NCBI GenBank assembly: GCA_903891325.1
Contig: CAITEC010000136.1
Span: 1-36,320, forward strand
Reading direction: 5' to 3'
From: an uncultured Opitutaceae bacterium
Lineage (GTDB): Bacteria > Verrucomicrobiota > Verrucomicrobiia > Opitutales > Opitutaceae
DNA: 36,320 nucleotides
Shown here in pieces: positions 25,095-35,616 of the stretch; within the stretch, counting starts at the first letter, position 1, and the number at the start of each line of letters is the position of its first letter. The notes below the pieces were generated by a model, which ran no database searches, was not told the origin of the DNA, and saw nothing but the letters and a program-made list of their open reading frames with translations. The position numbers and the translations under genes were made by a program.

Positions 25095-26459
25095 GTGCCC
25101 ATCCGTCTCTTCGACTCCCTTTCGCGCCAGGTGCGCGAGCTTTCGGCCGCCCAGCCGGACGGGGTCTTTCGCTTCTACAATTGCGGGCCCACGGTCTACG
25201 CCCCCGCGCACATCGGCAATTTCCGGACCTTTGTCATCAATGACGTCCTTCGCCGGATGCTCGAGCTCGAGATGGGCCCGGGCAAGGTCCGCCACGTCCG
25301 CAACATCACCGACGTGGACGACCGGACGATCGGCCAGTCACGCAAGGAGCAGCGGCCGCTGGGGGAGATCACCCGCATGTGGACGGGCATCTTCCACGCC
25401 GACTGCGACGCCCTGAACTGCCTGCGCCCCACCGCGGAGCCGACGGCCACCGGGTACATCCGCGAGCAGGTGAGCATGATCGAGGTGCTCATGGAGAAGG
25501 GCAACGCGTACCGGGCCGCCGACGGGTCCGTGTACTTCAGGGTCGGTTCCTTCCCCGGGTACGGGGCCCTCTCCCGCGTCAAGGAGCGCGAGCTCAAGGT
25601 CACCAACAGCGCGTTCGACGCCGACCACAAGGACGACGTGGGGGATTTCGCGCTCTGGAAGGCCCACAAGCCCGACGAGGACGGTGACGTCCGCTGGCCC
25701 GGGCCCGCGGGCGCCGCCGAGGGCCGCCCCGGCTGGCACATCGAGTGCAGTGCGATGAGCCGGAAGATCCTCGGCGACACGATCGACCTGCACACCGGCG
25801 GCGTGGACCTGCTCTTTCCCCACCACGAGAACGAGATCGCGCAGAGCGAGTGCTGCAACGGGGTCACCCTCGCCCGCCACTGGTACCACACCGAGCACCT
25901 GCTGGTCGACGGCACGACCATGAGCAAGAGCAAGGGCAACTACTACACGCTGGGCGACCTGGTCGCGAAGGGACATTCGCCGGTCACCGTGCGCTATGCC
26001 CTGCTCGCGGGCCATCCGCGCAAGCAGCTCAATTTCACGCTCGATTCGCTCCACGCGGCGGAGAGCGCGCTCGCCACCCTGCGCGCCTACCGGGCCGCCC
26101 TGCGCCGCCTGAAGCCCGCCAGCACGGGCGTCTACGACAAGGTCCTGGACGCGCTCCGCGACGACCTGAACACCCCCGCGGCGCTCGGCGCCCTCTTCAC
26201 CGTCGTCAACCGGGGGGCCGACGGGGGGAACCTCGCGGATTTCGAGCGGGTCATCTTCGCCCTGGGCCTGGACCTCGACCGACCGGCGGGGCTGCCGGCG
26301 ACGCCGCCGGAGGTCGCCATCCTGGCCGAGAAGCGCTGGGCCGCCCGCGGCGCCCGGGACTTCGCGGCCGCCGACGCCCTTCGCTCGGAGCTCGCCGCCG
26401 CCGGCTGGTCCATGCTAGACGGCAAGGACGGCTACAAGTTGGAACCGATCAAAAAATGA
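25095..26459 (+). CDS. cysS: Cysteinyl-tRNA synthetase
   Basis: This class I synthetase charges tRNA-Cys. It has 454 aa from GTG 25095 (VPIRLFDSLSRQ). The frame is open far upstream, but only as a shadow of hemB. Motifs are C30 in YNCGPTVYAPAHIGN, with the HIGH signature as HIGN at 39-42; RHVRNITDVDDRTI; the zinc region HIECSAMSRK and FPHHENEIAQSE; and the KMSKS loop as TMSKSKGN near 275. The C-terminal anticodon domain is short but ends normally. The stop TGA overlaps the thrS ATG. Confidence 0.95.
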   Translation: MPIRLFDSLSRQVRELSAAQPDGVFRFYNCGPTVYAPAHIGNFRTFVINDVLRRMLELEMGPGKVRHVRNITDVDDRTIGQSRKEQRPLGEITRMWTGIFHADCDALNCLRPTAEPTATGYIREQVSMIEVLMEKGNAYRAADGSVYFRVGSFPGYGALSRVKERELKVTNSAFDADHKDDVGDFALWKAHKPDEDGDVRWPGPAGAAEGRPGWHIECSAMSRKILGDTIDLHTGGVDLLFPHHENEIAQSECCNGVTLARHWYHTEHLLVDGTTMSKSKGNYYTLGDLVAKGHSPVTVRYALLAGHPRKQLNFTLDSLHAAESALATLRAYRAALRRLKPASTGVYDKVLDALRDDLNTPAALGALFTVVNRGADGGNLADFERVIFALGLDLDRPAGLPATPPEVAILAEKRWAARGARDFAAADALRSELAAAGWSMLDGKDGYKLEPIKK

Positions 26460-28366
26460 CCATGACCCCCATTCAGGAGCTGCGCCATTCCTCGTCGCAC
26501 GTGCTGGCAACGGCGATTCTGCGCCTCTTTCCCGAGGCGAAGCTGGACATCGGGCCCCCGACGGACACCGGGTTCTACTATGACATCGACCTGGACCACA
26601 AGCTGACCGCCGAGGACCTCGAGAAGATCGAGGCCGAGATGCGGAAGGTCGCCGGGGAGAACCAGCGGTTCACCCGCAAGGAGGTCTCGCGCGAGGAGGC
26701 CGTGGAGATCATCAAGGCCCGCGGCCAGGAGCGCTACAAGCTGGGCCGGCTGGCCGACATCCCCGCCGACGAGAAGATCTCGTTCTACGAGAACGGCGAG
26801 TTCATCGACCTGTGCGCGGGCACGCACGTGAACTACACCTCGAAGATCAAGGCCTTCAAGCTGCTCTCGATCGCCGGCGCCTACCACCGCGGGGACGAGA
26901 AGAACAAGCAGCTCCAGCGGATCTACGGGACGGCGTTCCCCACCAGGGAGGAACTCGCCGCCTACATCCAGCAGCAGGAGCAGGCCCGGCTGCGCGACCA
27001 CCGGACGATCGGCAGGGACCTCAAGCTATTCGCGATCGACGACGACGTTGGGCAGGGCCTCATCCTCTGGACGCCGAACGGGTCGGTCATCCGCCAGGAG
27101 CTCCAGAACTTCATCAGCGAGGAACTCCGCAAGCAGGGCTACACCCAGGTGTTCACGCCCCACATCGGCAAGCTCGAGCTGTACAAGATCTCGGGGCATT
27201 TCCCGTACTACAAGGAGTCGCAGTTCACCCCTCTGGTCGAGAACGAGTCCCTGGCAAAGCTCCTGGGCGAGGGGTGCTCCTGCGCCGACATGATGGCCCG
27301 GCTGGACGCGGTTTCCGCCCGCCTGGCCTCCCAGATCAACCAGCGGACCGGCCGGGAGACGATCGGGCCGGACCGGGTGCTGCCCGATGGCCAGCTGCTC
27401 GACGGCTTCATGCTGAAGCCGATGAACTGCCCCCATCACATCAAGATCTTCGCATCCCAGCCCCACAGCTACCGCGACCTTCCGGTGCGGCTGGCGGAAT
27501 TCGGGACGGTCTACCGCTGGGAGCAGTCCGGCGAGCTCAACGGGATGACGCGCGTCCGCGGGTTCACCCAGGACGACGCCCACCTCTTCTGCACCGAGGA
27601 ACAGATCGCCGCCGAGCTCGTCGGCTGCCTGGCCCTCGTGAAGATCGTCCTGACCACGCTGGGCATGAATGACTACCGCGTCCGCGTCGGCCTGAGGGAC
27701 CCGGATTCCAACAAGTACACCGGCGACCCCGCGAACTGGGACAAGGCCGAGGCCGCGTGCCGCGACGCCGCCCGTGCCCTGGGCACCCCGTTCACCGAGG
27801 AGGCCGGCGAGGCGGCCTTCTACGGGCCGAAGATCGACTTCATGGTCAAGGACGTGATCGGGCGGGAGTGGCAGCTGGGAACCGTCCAAGTGGACTACAA
27901 CCTGCCGATCCGTTTCGACCTCTCGTACATCGGGGCCGACAACAAGCCCCACCGGCCCGTGATGATCCACCGCGCGCCCTTCGGCTCGCTGGAGCGGTTC
28001 TGCGGCGTCCTGATCGAGCATTTCGGAGGGGACTTTCCCGCCTGGCTGTCGCCGGAGCAGGCGCGGATCGTGCCGATCAGCGAGAAGGTGATCGACCACA
28101 GCCGCGGGCTCCTGGCCGCGCTGCGGGAGGCCGGCGTCCGCGCCTCGATCGACGAGCACAGCGACAAGCTCGGGGCGAAGATTCGCCGGGCCGAGCTCGA
28201 AAAGGTGCCCTACACGCTCGTTGTCGGCGCCAAGGAGGTCGAGACGCAATCGGTGAGCGTGCGCTCCCGCGCCCGCGGCGACGAGGGCAGCATCCCCTTC
28301 GCCGCCTTCCTGGAACGCCTGGTCGCCGAGATCAAGACTCGGGCGCTGCCGTCAAAAAAATTGTAG
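26456..28366 (+). CDS. thrS: Threonyl-tRNA synthetase lacking the TGS domain, with a central insertion
   Basis: This class II synthetase charges tRNA-Thr. It has 636 aa from ATG 26456, which overlaps the cysS stop (ATGA), so the two are co-translated. The protein starts directly in the editing domain (HSSSHVLATA at 11-20, and C120-x3-H124 in LCAGTH); the usual N-terminal TGS domain is absent. The catalytic core has zinc ligands C324 (PMNCPHH) and H376 (TQDDAHLFC), plus a third His in VMIHRAPFGSLERF. About 55 extra residues (261-316, VENESLAKLLGEGCSCADMM onward) sit between YYKESQFTPL and GFMLKPMNCP, where most ThrRS have a short link. An anticodon-binding domain ends the chain. Confidence 0.94.
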   Translation: MTMTPIQELRHSSSHVLATAILRLFPEAKLDIGPPTDTGFYYDIDLDHKLTAEDLEKIEAEMRKVAGENQRFTRKEVSREEAVEIIKARGQERYKLGRLADIPADEKISFYENGEFIDLCAGTHVNYTSKIKAFKLLSIAGAYHRGDEKNKQLQRIYGTAFPTREELAAYIQQQEQARLRDHRTIGRDLKLFAIDDDVGQGLILWTPNGSVIRQELQNFISEELRKQGYTQVFTPHIGKLELYKISGHFPYYKESQFTPLVENESLAKLLGEGCSCADMMARLDAVSARLASQINQRTGRETIGPDRVLPDGQLLDGFMLKPMNCPHHIKIFASQPHSYRDLPVRLAEFGTVYRWEQSGELNGMTRVRGFTQDDAHLFCTEEQIAAELVGCLALVKIVLTTLGMNDYRVRVGLRDPDSNKYTGDPANWDKAEAACRDAARALGTPFTEEAGEAAFYGPKIDFMVKDVIGREWQLGTVQVDYNLPIRFDLSYIGADNKPHRPVMIHRAPFGSLERFCGVLIEHFGGDFPAWLSPEQARIVPISEKVIDHSRGLLAALREAGVRASIDEHSDKLGAKIRRAELEKVPYTLVVGAKEVETQSVSVRSRARGDEGSIPFAAFLERLVAEIKTRALPSKKL

Positions 28367-28378
28367 CCGGGGGGAATT

Positions 28379-28508
28379 TTGTAGCCGGGGTCCCAGACCC
28401 CGGACCGGGCTCTGAGCTTGCCCGGCGGCACGAAGTGGAGACGGGAGGCCGGGGATTGAAATTCGAGAATAGGACCCCAAGCACCGGGGTCTTGGACCCC
28501 GGCTACAA
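28379..28508. repeat. 130-bp inverted-repeat element with GTAGCCGGGGTC ends
   Basis: The 25-bp ends (TTGTAGCCGGGGTCCCAGACCCCGG and its complement at 28484-28508) match at 24 of 25 positions, and each end is itself a small hairpin (CCGGGGTC/GACCCCGG). An extra half copy, TTGTAGCCGGGGGG, overlaps the thrS stop at 28362. The inner segment 28448-28482 closely matches, in reverse, the element at 35506-35604. This fills most of the thrS-amtB gap. Confidence 0.8.
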
Positions 28509-28534
28509 GAATCCGAAATTTCAGGTCTCAGGTT

Positions 28535-29986
28535 TCAGTCAATATATCCTTCTTCCCCGTGCTCCGCCAGGTCCACGCCCTGGCGCTCGACCTCGACCGG
28601 GAGCCGCAGGCCGACGACCAAATTGACGACCTTCGCCAGGATCACCGTCGCCGTGATGGCCAGCGCGATCGTGATCACGATCGCCTTCACCTGCTCGAGC
28701 CAGAGGCCTCCGTGCGCGACCAGGGCGGCCAGGCCGTTCGCCTTCGCGGCGTCGTTGGCCGCGGTCAGGTTGGGGTTGACCGAGGCCGAGGCAAAAAAGC
28801 CGGTGAGGAGGGCCCCGATCGTCCCGCCGATCGCGTGGACGCCAAAGGTGTCGAGCGCGTCGTCATAGCCGAAGTGGGCCTTCACCTTCGTCACGAAAAA
28901 ATACGGGATAACCGCCGCAAAGGCCCCGATGATGACCGCCCCGGTCGGGGTCACGAAACCGCATGCGGGGGTGATCACGACCAGTCCGGCGACCGCCCCC
29001 GAGCAGAACCCCAGGATGGAGGCGTGGCCGCTGAACGCCTTCTCCATCATTCCCCAGGTGAAGCAGGCGACCGCGGTCGCCAGGGTGGTCGACGTGAAGG
29101 CGCTCGACGCAATGCCGTCGGCGCCCACCGCCGAGCCGGCGTTGAACCCGTACCAGCCCACCCAGAGCATCGCCGTTCCGACCATGCAAAGGACCATGCT
29201 GTGCGGGGGCATCCGCTCCTTGCCGAAGCCCACGCGCGGCCCCAGGATCATGCAAAGGACGAGGGCCGACCAGCCCGAGCTCATGTGGACGACCGTGCCG
29301 CCGGCAAAATCGATCGCCGTGATCCGCGCCTGCGGATTGCCGATGCCGCTCATGAAGCCGGTCACGCCCCAGACCATGTGGGCCAGGGGAAAGTACACGA
29401 CGAACATCCAAAGCCCGGTGAAGAGCAGGACGGCGCTGAACTTCATCCGCTCGGCGATTGCGCCCACAATCAGCGCAGGGGTGATGATCGCAAACATGAG
29501 CTGGTAGATCGCGTAAACGTTCTGGGATACCCAGAACCCGTAATTGATGTTGGGGGCCGAGGTGACTCCCTGGAAAAAGGCGAACTCACTTCCCCCGAAG
29601 AGCCCATTCCCAAAATTGGTCCCGAAGACCAGGCTGTAGCCAATCGCCCACCAAAGGATTGTCACAAGACCCGCAATTCCAAGGCATTGCGCAAGGATTG
29701 AGAGCACATTTTTCCGCCGCACAAGTCCTCCGTAGAACAGCGCCAGGCCGGGCAGCGTCATGAAAAGAACAAGGGCCGCGCAGGTCATCATCCAGCCGTT
29801 GTGGCCGGGCCCGGGTATCCCCGTCAGCGTCCTGCCGGGGTTTCCGTTGGTTATGTAAGCCTCAAGGGCGGTCAGGCGCTCCTCGGGCGTGGGCACCGGC
29901 TGGGCGGCGAGAAAATGCGTCGAGGCGACAAGGCCTGCGAGACAGGCGACAGCTAGCGCCAACGGGGTCCGGACGGGGCATTTCAT
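28535..29986 (-). CDS. amtB: Ammonium transporter Amt
   Basis: This inner-membrane ammonium channel has 483 aa from ATG 29986. It starts with a signal-like segment (LALAVACLAGLVASTHFLAA), has a periplasmic stretch to about residue 60, and then eleven membrane helices. Twin pore histidines are visible in GGTVVHMSSGWSALV and DTFGVHAIGGTIGALLTG. Other family text includes LPGLALFYGGLVRRKNVLS and WWAIGYSLVFG. The cytosolic C-terminal tail ends EHGEEGYID. It follows glnK by 140 bp, which contain one 28-bp repeat; in this arrangement GlnK gates the channel and both are expressed under nitrogen limitation. Confidence 0.95.
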   Translation of the reverse strand: MKCPVRTPLALAVACLAGLVASTHFLAAQPVPTPEERLTALEAYITNGNPGRTLTGIPGPGHNGWMMTCAALVLFMTLPGLALFYGGLVRRKNVLSILAQCLGIAGLVTILWWAIGYSLVFGTNFGNGLFGGSEFAFFQGVTSAPNINYGFWVSQNVYAIYQLMFAIITPALIVGAIAERMKFSAVLLFTGLWMFVVYFPLAHMVWGVTGFMSGIGNPQARITAIDFAGGTVVHMSSGWSALVLCMILGPRVGFGKERMPPHSMVLCMVGTAMLWVGWYGFNAGSAVGADGIASSAFTSTTLATAVACFTWGMMEKAFSGHASILGFCSGAVAGLVVITPACGFVTPTGAVIIGAFAAVIPYFFVTKVKAHFGYDDALDTFGVHAIGGTIGALLTGFFASASVNPNLTAANDAAKANGLAALVAHGGLWLEQVKAIVITIALAITATVILAKVVNLVVGLRLPVEVERQGVDLAEHGEEGYID

Positions 29987-30087
29987 GGGGTGATGAAGGC
30001 ATGGATGAACCATGCCCAATCGACCGTGACAACAGGAATTCTTCCTGAAGCGAATCAGGTGTCGAAATAATTTACCCAATCCACGAA

Positions 30088-30115
30088 CAAGCGCGCCCGG
30101 AGATCGCGCTCCACC
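30088..30115 (-). repeat. Copy of the 28-bp GGTGGAGCGCGATCTCC repeat
   Basis: On the minus strand this reads GGTGGAGCGCGATCTCCGGG and onward; it differs at 2 of 28 positions from 15339-15366. It sits between glnK and amtB. Confidence 0.6.
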
Positions 30116-30126
30116 CAAATTAAAAA

Positions 30127-30483
<357 letters not shown>

Positions 30484-30519
30484 TTAGTTGTCTTACAATT
30501 AAGCGAACGAGCCCCGATT

Positions 30520-30537
30520 AAGCAAGCATTGTGCCAG
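30520..30537 (-). promoter_or_regulatory. Sigma-54 (RpoN) promoter of glnK-amtB
   Basis: On the minus strand the sequence is CTGGCACAATGCTTGCTT. It has GG at 30535-30534 and GC at 30523-30522, exactly 10 bp apart, and matches the consensus TGGCAC-N5-TTGCW. The expected transcript start is near 30510, about 45 bp before the glnK ATG. This implies RpoN and an NtrC-type activator elsewhere; no convincing enhancer palindrome was seen in the neighbouring aspS 3' end. Confidence 0.88.
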
Positions 30538-30563
30538 AGGGCCCGTTGCCGCGCGGGCGCCGG

Positions 30564-32354
<1,791 letters not shown>

Positions 32355-32411
32355 GGGACGTAAAAAAAGAAAATTAGAAAACCCCGGCCGGGAAACCGCA
32401 AGCGAAGAACC

Positions 32412-33995
32412 TCAGAACAGGGGCTCGCCCGTCATGGCCGCCGGCTTTGGCAAGTCCATGAGCTTTAGGAGGGTCGGCGCAATGTCGGCCAGCCGTCCGC
32501 CCTCGCGCATCCGGGTCTTCCCCGCGGCGAAACCCTCCCCGACGACGAAGACCTCGACAAGGTTCAGCGTGTGCGAGGTGTGGGGGGCGTTGTTCACCGG
32601 ATCCCACATCTGCTCGCAGTTCCCGTGGTCCGCGCAGATGACGGCGCTTCCCCCCACACTGGCCAGGGCGGCCAGGAGTTCCCCCACCCCCCGGTCGGTC
32701 GTCTCGACCGCCTTGATGGCCGCCGGGAGCGAGCCGGTGTGGCCGACCATGTCCGGGTTGGCGTAATTGACGACAATCAGCCCGTACTTCCCCGAGAGAA
32801 TCGCCTCCTTTGTCGCCTGGGTCACGGCCGCGGCCGACATTTCCGGCTGTAGGTCGTAGGTCGCCACCTTCGGGCTGGGCGGGCAGGTCCGCACCTCGCC
32901 CGGGAAGGGCTCGGCCCGGTAGTTGTTGAAGAAAAAGGTGACGTGCGGGTTCTTCTCGGTCTCCGCGCAGCGGAACTGCCCGATCCCCGCGTCGCTCACG
33001 ACCTGGCCGAGGATATCGTTGAGCCGGGGCGGCTTGGGAAGGATGACGTGGACCGGCAGTCCCGCCTCGTACTCGGTCATCGTCGCATAGTAGAGGTCGA
33101 GCTTTGGCCCCCGGTCGAAACCCGAAAAGTCGTCGAGGACGAAGGCCTTCGTGATCTCGCGGGGACGGTCCCCGCGGTAGTTGTAGAAGAGCACGGAGTC
33201 TCCATTGGCAATCACCCCGATCGGCCGCCCATCGGCGCCGACCACCCAGGAGGGAACCACGAACTCATCCCCCTTCTGGGAGGCGTTGGTCGGCTTGTCG
33301 TAATAGGCCTGGACGGCGGCCTCTGCACTCGGCCCTGAGAATGCGGCGCTTTTCCCGGTGAGCATCGCGTATGCCCGGCTCACACGCTCCCAGCGGTTGT
33401 CGCGGTCCATCGCCCAGAACCGCCCGCAGACGGTCGCGATCCGGCCGATGCCGATCTTCCGGCACTGCTCCTCGACCTGGCGCACGTACCCGAGCCCGCT
33501 GGACGGGGGGGTGTCGCGTCCATCGGTGAAGGCGTGGATGAAGACCTGGTCGGCCGCGAGCCCGTCGGCCTTTGCCTGGCGGAGCAGGCCGTAGAGATGC
33601 TCCAGCATGCCGTGGACACCCGCGTCGGAAACGATCCCCATCAGGTGCAGCCGGGAGCGCCGCTCGACGACCCGGTTGACGGCCGCCCGCCACACGGCGT
33701 TTCCCTCGATCCGCTTTTCCGAGAAAAGCTTGTTCAGCCGTACGAGTTCCTGGTCGACGATCCGTCCCGCGCCAATGTTCTCGTGCCCGACCTCGCTGTT
33801 GCCCATGACCCCGTCGGGCAGCCCGACGTCGGTCCCCGAGGCCCTGACCAGCGCGAAGGGATACTTCGCGTGGAGCAGGTCGTCGCAGGGCTTCACGGCC
33901 AGCTGAACGGCGTTGTACGCGTTCTGTTCGGGATGGGGGTTCTTTCCCCAGCCGTCGCGAATGATGAGAAGGACCGGTTTGCGCGTTGCGCTCAT
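32412..33995 (-). CDS. gpmI: 2,3-bisphosphoglycerate-independent phosphoglycerate mutase
   Basis: This enzyme interconverts 3- and 2-phosphoglycerate using two Mn ions and a phosphoserine intermediate. It has 527 aa from ATG 33995; a TTG two codons earlier is possible. Motifs are LLIIRDGWGKNPHPEQNAYN (first metal Asp), VMGNSEVGHENIGAGRI with the nucleophile Ser near residue 64, SDAGVHGM, HAFTDGRDTPP, NYANPDMVGHTG and ICADHGNCEQM (metal Asp/His). Length is normal. It shares strand with aspS downstream and has a palindromic element upstream. Confidence 0.95.
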   Translation of the reverse strand: MSATRKPVLLIIRDGWGKNPHPEQNAYNAVQLAVKPCDDLLHAKYPFALVRASGTDVGLPDGVMGNSEVGHENIGAGRIVDQELVRLNKLFSEKRIEGNAVWRAAVNRVVERRSRLHLMGIVSDAGVHGMLEHLYGLLRQAKADGLAADQVFIHAFTDGRDTPPSSGLGYVRQVEEQCRKIGIGRIATVCGRFWAMDRDNRWERVSRAYAMLTGKSAAFSGPSAEAAVQAYYDKPTNASQKGDEFVVPSWVVGADGRPIGVIANGDSVLFYNYRGDRPREITKAFVLDDFSGFDRGPKLDLYYATMTEYEAGLPVHVILPKPPRLNDILGQVVSDAGIGQFRCAETEKNPHVTFFFNNYRAEPFPGEVRTCPPSPKVATYDLQPEMSAAAVTQATKEAILSGKYGLIVVNYANPDMVGHTGSLPAAIKAVETTDRGVGELLAALASVGGSAVICADHGNCEQMWDPVNNAPHTSHTLNLVEVFVVGEGFAAGKTRMREGGRLADIAPTLLKLMDLPKPAAMTGEPLF

Positions 33996-34047
33996 GCCCA
34001 AAGAAAGGGGGGGCCGCGGGTAAAGTCAAAACACGGGTTAGCGGCCC

Positions 34048-34238
34048 CGCGTAGCGTCTCAAAAAATCTGACGAGCCCCCTTCGCGGCCGGCGGCAGCCA
34101 ATCCCAAACTCGCCGCCAAGACAGCCCGCCAAGGGCAGGCTGCAGTAACTGCAGCCCGGATTTGGCGGGCACGGAGGCGGCGATGAGGCTGCCGAGGGCC
34201 GCTGCGGGAGCTCGTCAGATTTTTTGAGACGCTACGCG
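34048..34238. mobile_element. 191-bp near-perfect palindrome, MITE-like
   Basis: The terminal 29 bp (34048-34076, CGCGTAGCGTCTCAAAAAAT onward) are repeated exactly in reverse complement at 34210-34238. Inside, the two halves continue to pair with mismatches (GGCGGCAGCC/GGCTGCCGAGG, GCGGCGAGT/CGCCGCC, GCCCGCCAA/TTGGCGGGC) down to a centre GGCTGCAGTAACTGCAGCC. No ORF is present and no clear target-site duplication is seen. It occupies most of the 300 bp between gpmI and the kinase gene. Confidence 0.7.
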
Positions 34239-34300
34239 GCGCAGGCGTGATCGACTTTTTTGAGCCTGCGGCTAAATGAGAAGATGTGAGTGAGATTAAT

Positions 34301-35491
34301 ATGACACCTGAATCCGAACCCTCGGTGAGCCCACCAGGGGCCTCGCGGCCGGATGAGGCATTGTATGCTGCGCTGGTAAAGGCGGATCGGTCGGAGTCGC
34401 TGGTGCCGCTGGTTGCGGGGCTGGCGCGGGAGATCAATGAGCACCTCACCCGCGTGCTTGCGGCGGTTTCCCTTGCGAAGGCCGCGGACGGCGACCCGTC
34501 GCTCGCGAAGGCCGAGGAGGCCTGCCTGGCGGCCCGCGAGACTGCGGACCGGATGCTCGGGCTCGCCAAGGGTGGCGGCGACCTGCAGATGGTCGTGTCG
34601 CCAAGGGAAATCCTCACCGAGGCGGCGAAGATTGCGGGGGCGGGCTCGTCCGCGGAGATATCCTTCCATGTCCGCGAGGGCGTCGATCCGGTCCGCGTCG
34701 ACCGCGGCCAGGTGGTCCAGGCATTTCAAAACCTTGTCCGCAATGCCCTGGACGCCCTGTCGCCTCCGCCCCAGCGCCCCCGCATCCAGCTTGCCGCGGG
34801 CAATGTCGCGCTTGCGGAAGGCCGGATCGCCGGGCTCCCGGCAGGGGACTACGTCGAGTTCGAGGTCCGCGACAATGGCTGCGGTATTTCGGCCGAGAAT
34901 CTTCCAAAGATCTGGGATCCCTTCTTCACCACAAAAAAGCACGGCTCGGGCCTGGGCCTCTCCGCCGCGGTTGCAATCGTGCGGCGGCACGGCGGCGAGA
35001 TCGGCGTCGACTCGGACCCGGCTGTCGGGACCGTCATCACCGTCTTCCTGCCCGGCGCGGCCCGCGCACCCGAGGTCCGCGCCCACGCCGCGCCCTCCCA
35101 GCGCTTCCGGTCCGGGCGCATCCTTGTCATGGACGACGATGAGATGATCCGCTCCCTGACGGGGAAAATGCTCGAGCAGTTCGACTACAAGTTCGACACG
35201 GTCAGGGACGGCGAGGAGGCGATCGCCCATTACCGCCGCTACCTGGACATCGGCCGCCCCTACGACGCGGTCATCCTCGACCTGGCCATTGCCGGCGGCA
35301 TGGGCGGCGAGGAGACCTTCGCGAAGCTTCTGGCCATGGACCCGGACGTCCGGGGAATCGCGTCCGGCACCGGTGAGCGCAACGCGCTGGCCGAGCGCTG
35401 CCTCGCGCTCGGCTTCTGCGGCTGCCTCCCGCGCCCCTACCGGCCCTCCGAGCTGGGGAAAGTGCTAGGGACAGTGCTCAGCTCATCATGA
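34301..35491 (+). CDS. Degenerate histidine kinase-receiver fusion (no phospho-acceptor His)
   Basis: The product is 396 aa from ATG 34301; a GTG five codons upstream is possible. There is no membrane segment or sensor domain. Residues 30-90 resemble a HisKA helix pair, but the usual HEIN box reads AREIN, with Arg43 in place of the phosphorylated His. The GHKL ATPase domain is complete: N box QNLVRNALDAL (Asn148), G1 DNGCGI (192-196), F box DPFFTTKK and G2 GSGLGL (215-220). A receiver domain follows (275-396) with acidic DDD at 278-280 and phospho-Asp327 (VILDLAIAGGMGG), but the conserved Lys of LPKPY is Arg378 (LPRPY). Such proteins may bind ATP or act as phosphate sinks or scaffolds, which is inference. 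Confidence 0.85.
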   Translation: MTPESEPSVSPPGASRPDEALYAALVKADRSESLVPLVAGLAREINEHLTRVLAAVSLAKAADGDPSLAKAEEACLAARETADRMLGLAKGGGDLQMVVSPREILTEAAKIAGAGSSAEISFHVREGVDPVRVDRGQVVQAFQNLVRNALDALSPPPQRPRIQLAAGNVALAEGRIAGLPAGDYVEFEVRDNGCGISAENLPKIWDPFFTTKKHGSGLGLSAAVAIVRRHGGEIGVDSDPAVGTVITVFLPGAARAPEVRAHAAPSQRFRSGRILVMDDDEMIRSLTGKMLEQFDYKFDTVRDGEEAIAHYRRYLDIGRPYDAVILDLAIAGGMGGEETFAKLLAMDPDVRGIASGTGERNALAERCLALGFCGCLPRPYRPSELGKVLGTVLSSS

Positions 35492-35505
35492 TGTAGCCAA
35501 GTCCG

Positions 35506-35604
35506 ATGTAGCCGGGGTCCTAGACCCCGGTGCTTGGGGTCCTATCTCCGATTCCAATCCCCGGCCTCTCCGAGGCCGGCCGGGGTCTAGGACCCCGGCT
35601 ACAT
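35506..35604. repeat. 99-bp inverted-repeat element with GTAGCCGGGGTC ends
   Basis: The ends 35506-35530 and 35580-35604 are perfect 25-bp inverted copies (ATGTAGCCGGGGTCCTAGAC onward). Each end is itself a hairpin (CCGGGGTC-CTA-GACCCCGG). The inner part carries a second hairpin, GGCCTCTCCGAGGCC. It is the same family as 28379-28508 but inverted. It lies between the convergent kinase and ruvC genes, where it could end both transcripts. Confidence 0.82.
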
Positions 35605-35616
35605 AGGAAGACGATC

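Noticed and set aside
28379-28508. CRISPR-like repeat array after thrS
   Set aside because: The repeats are inverted, not direct, and there are no regular spacers or cas genes.
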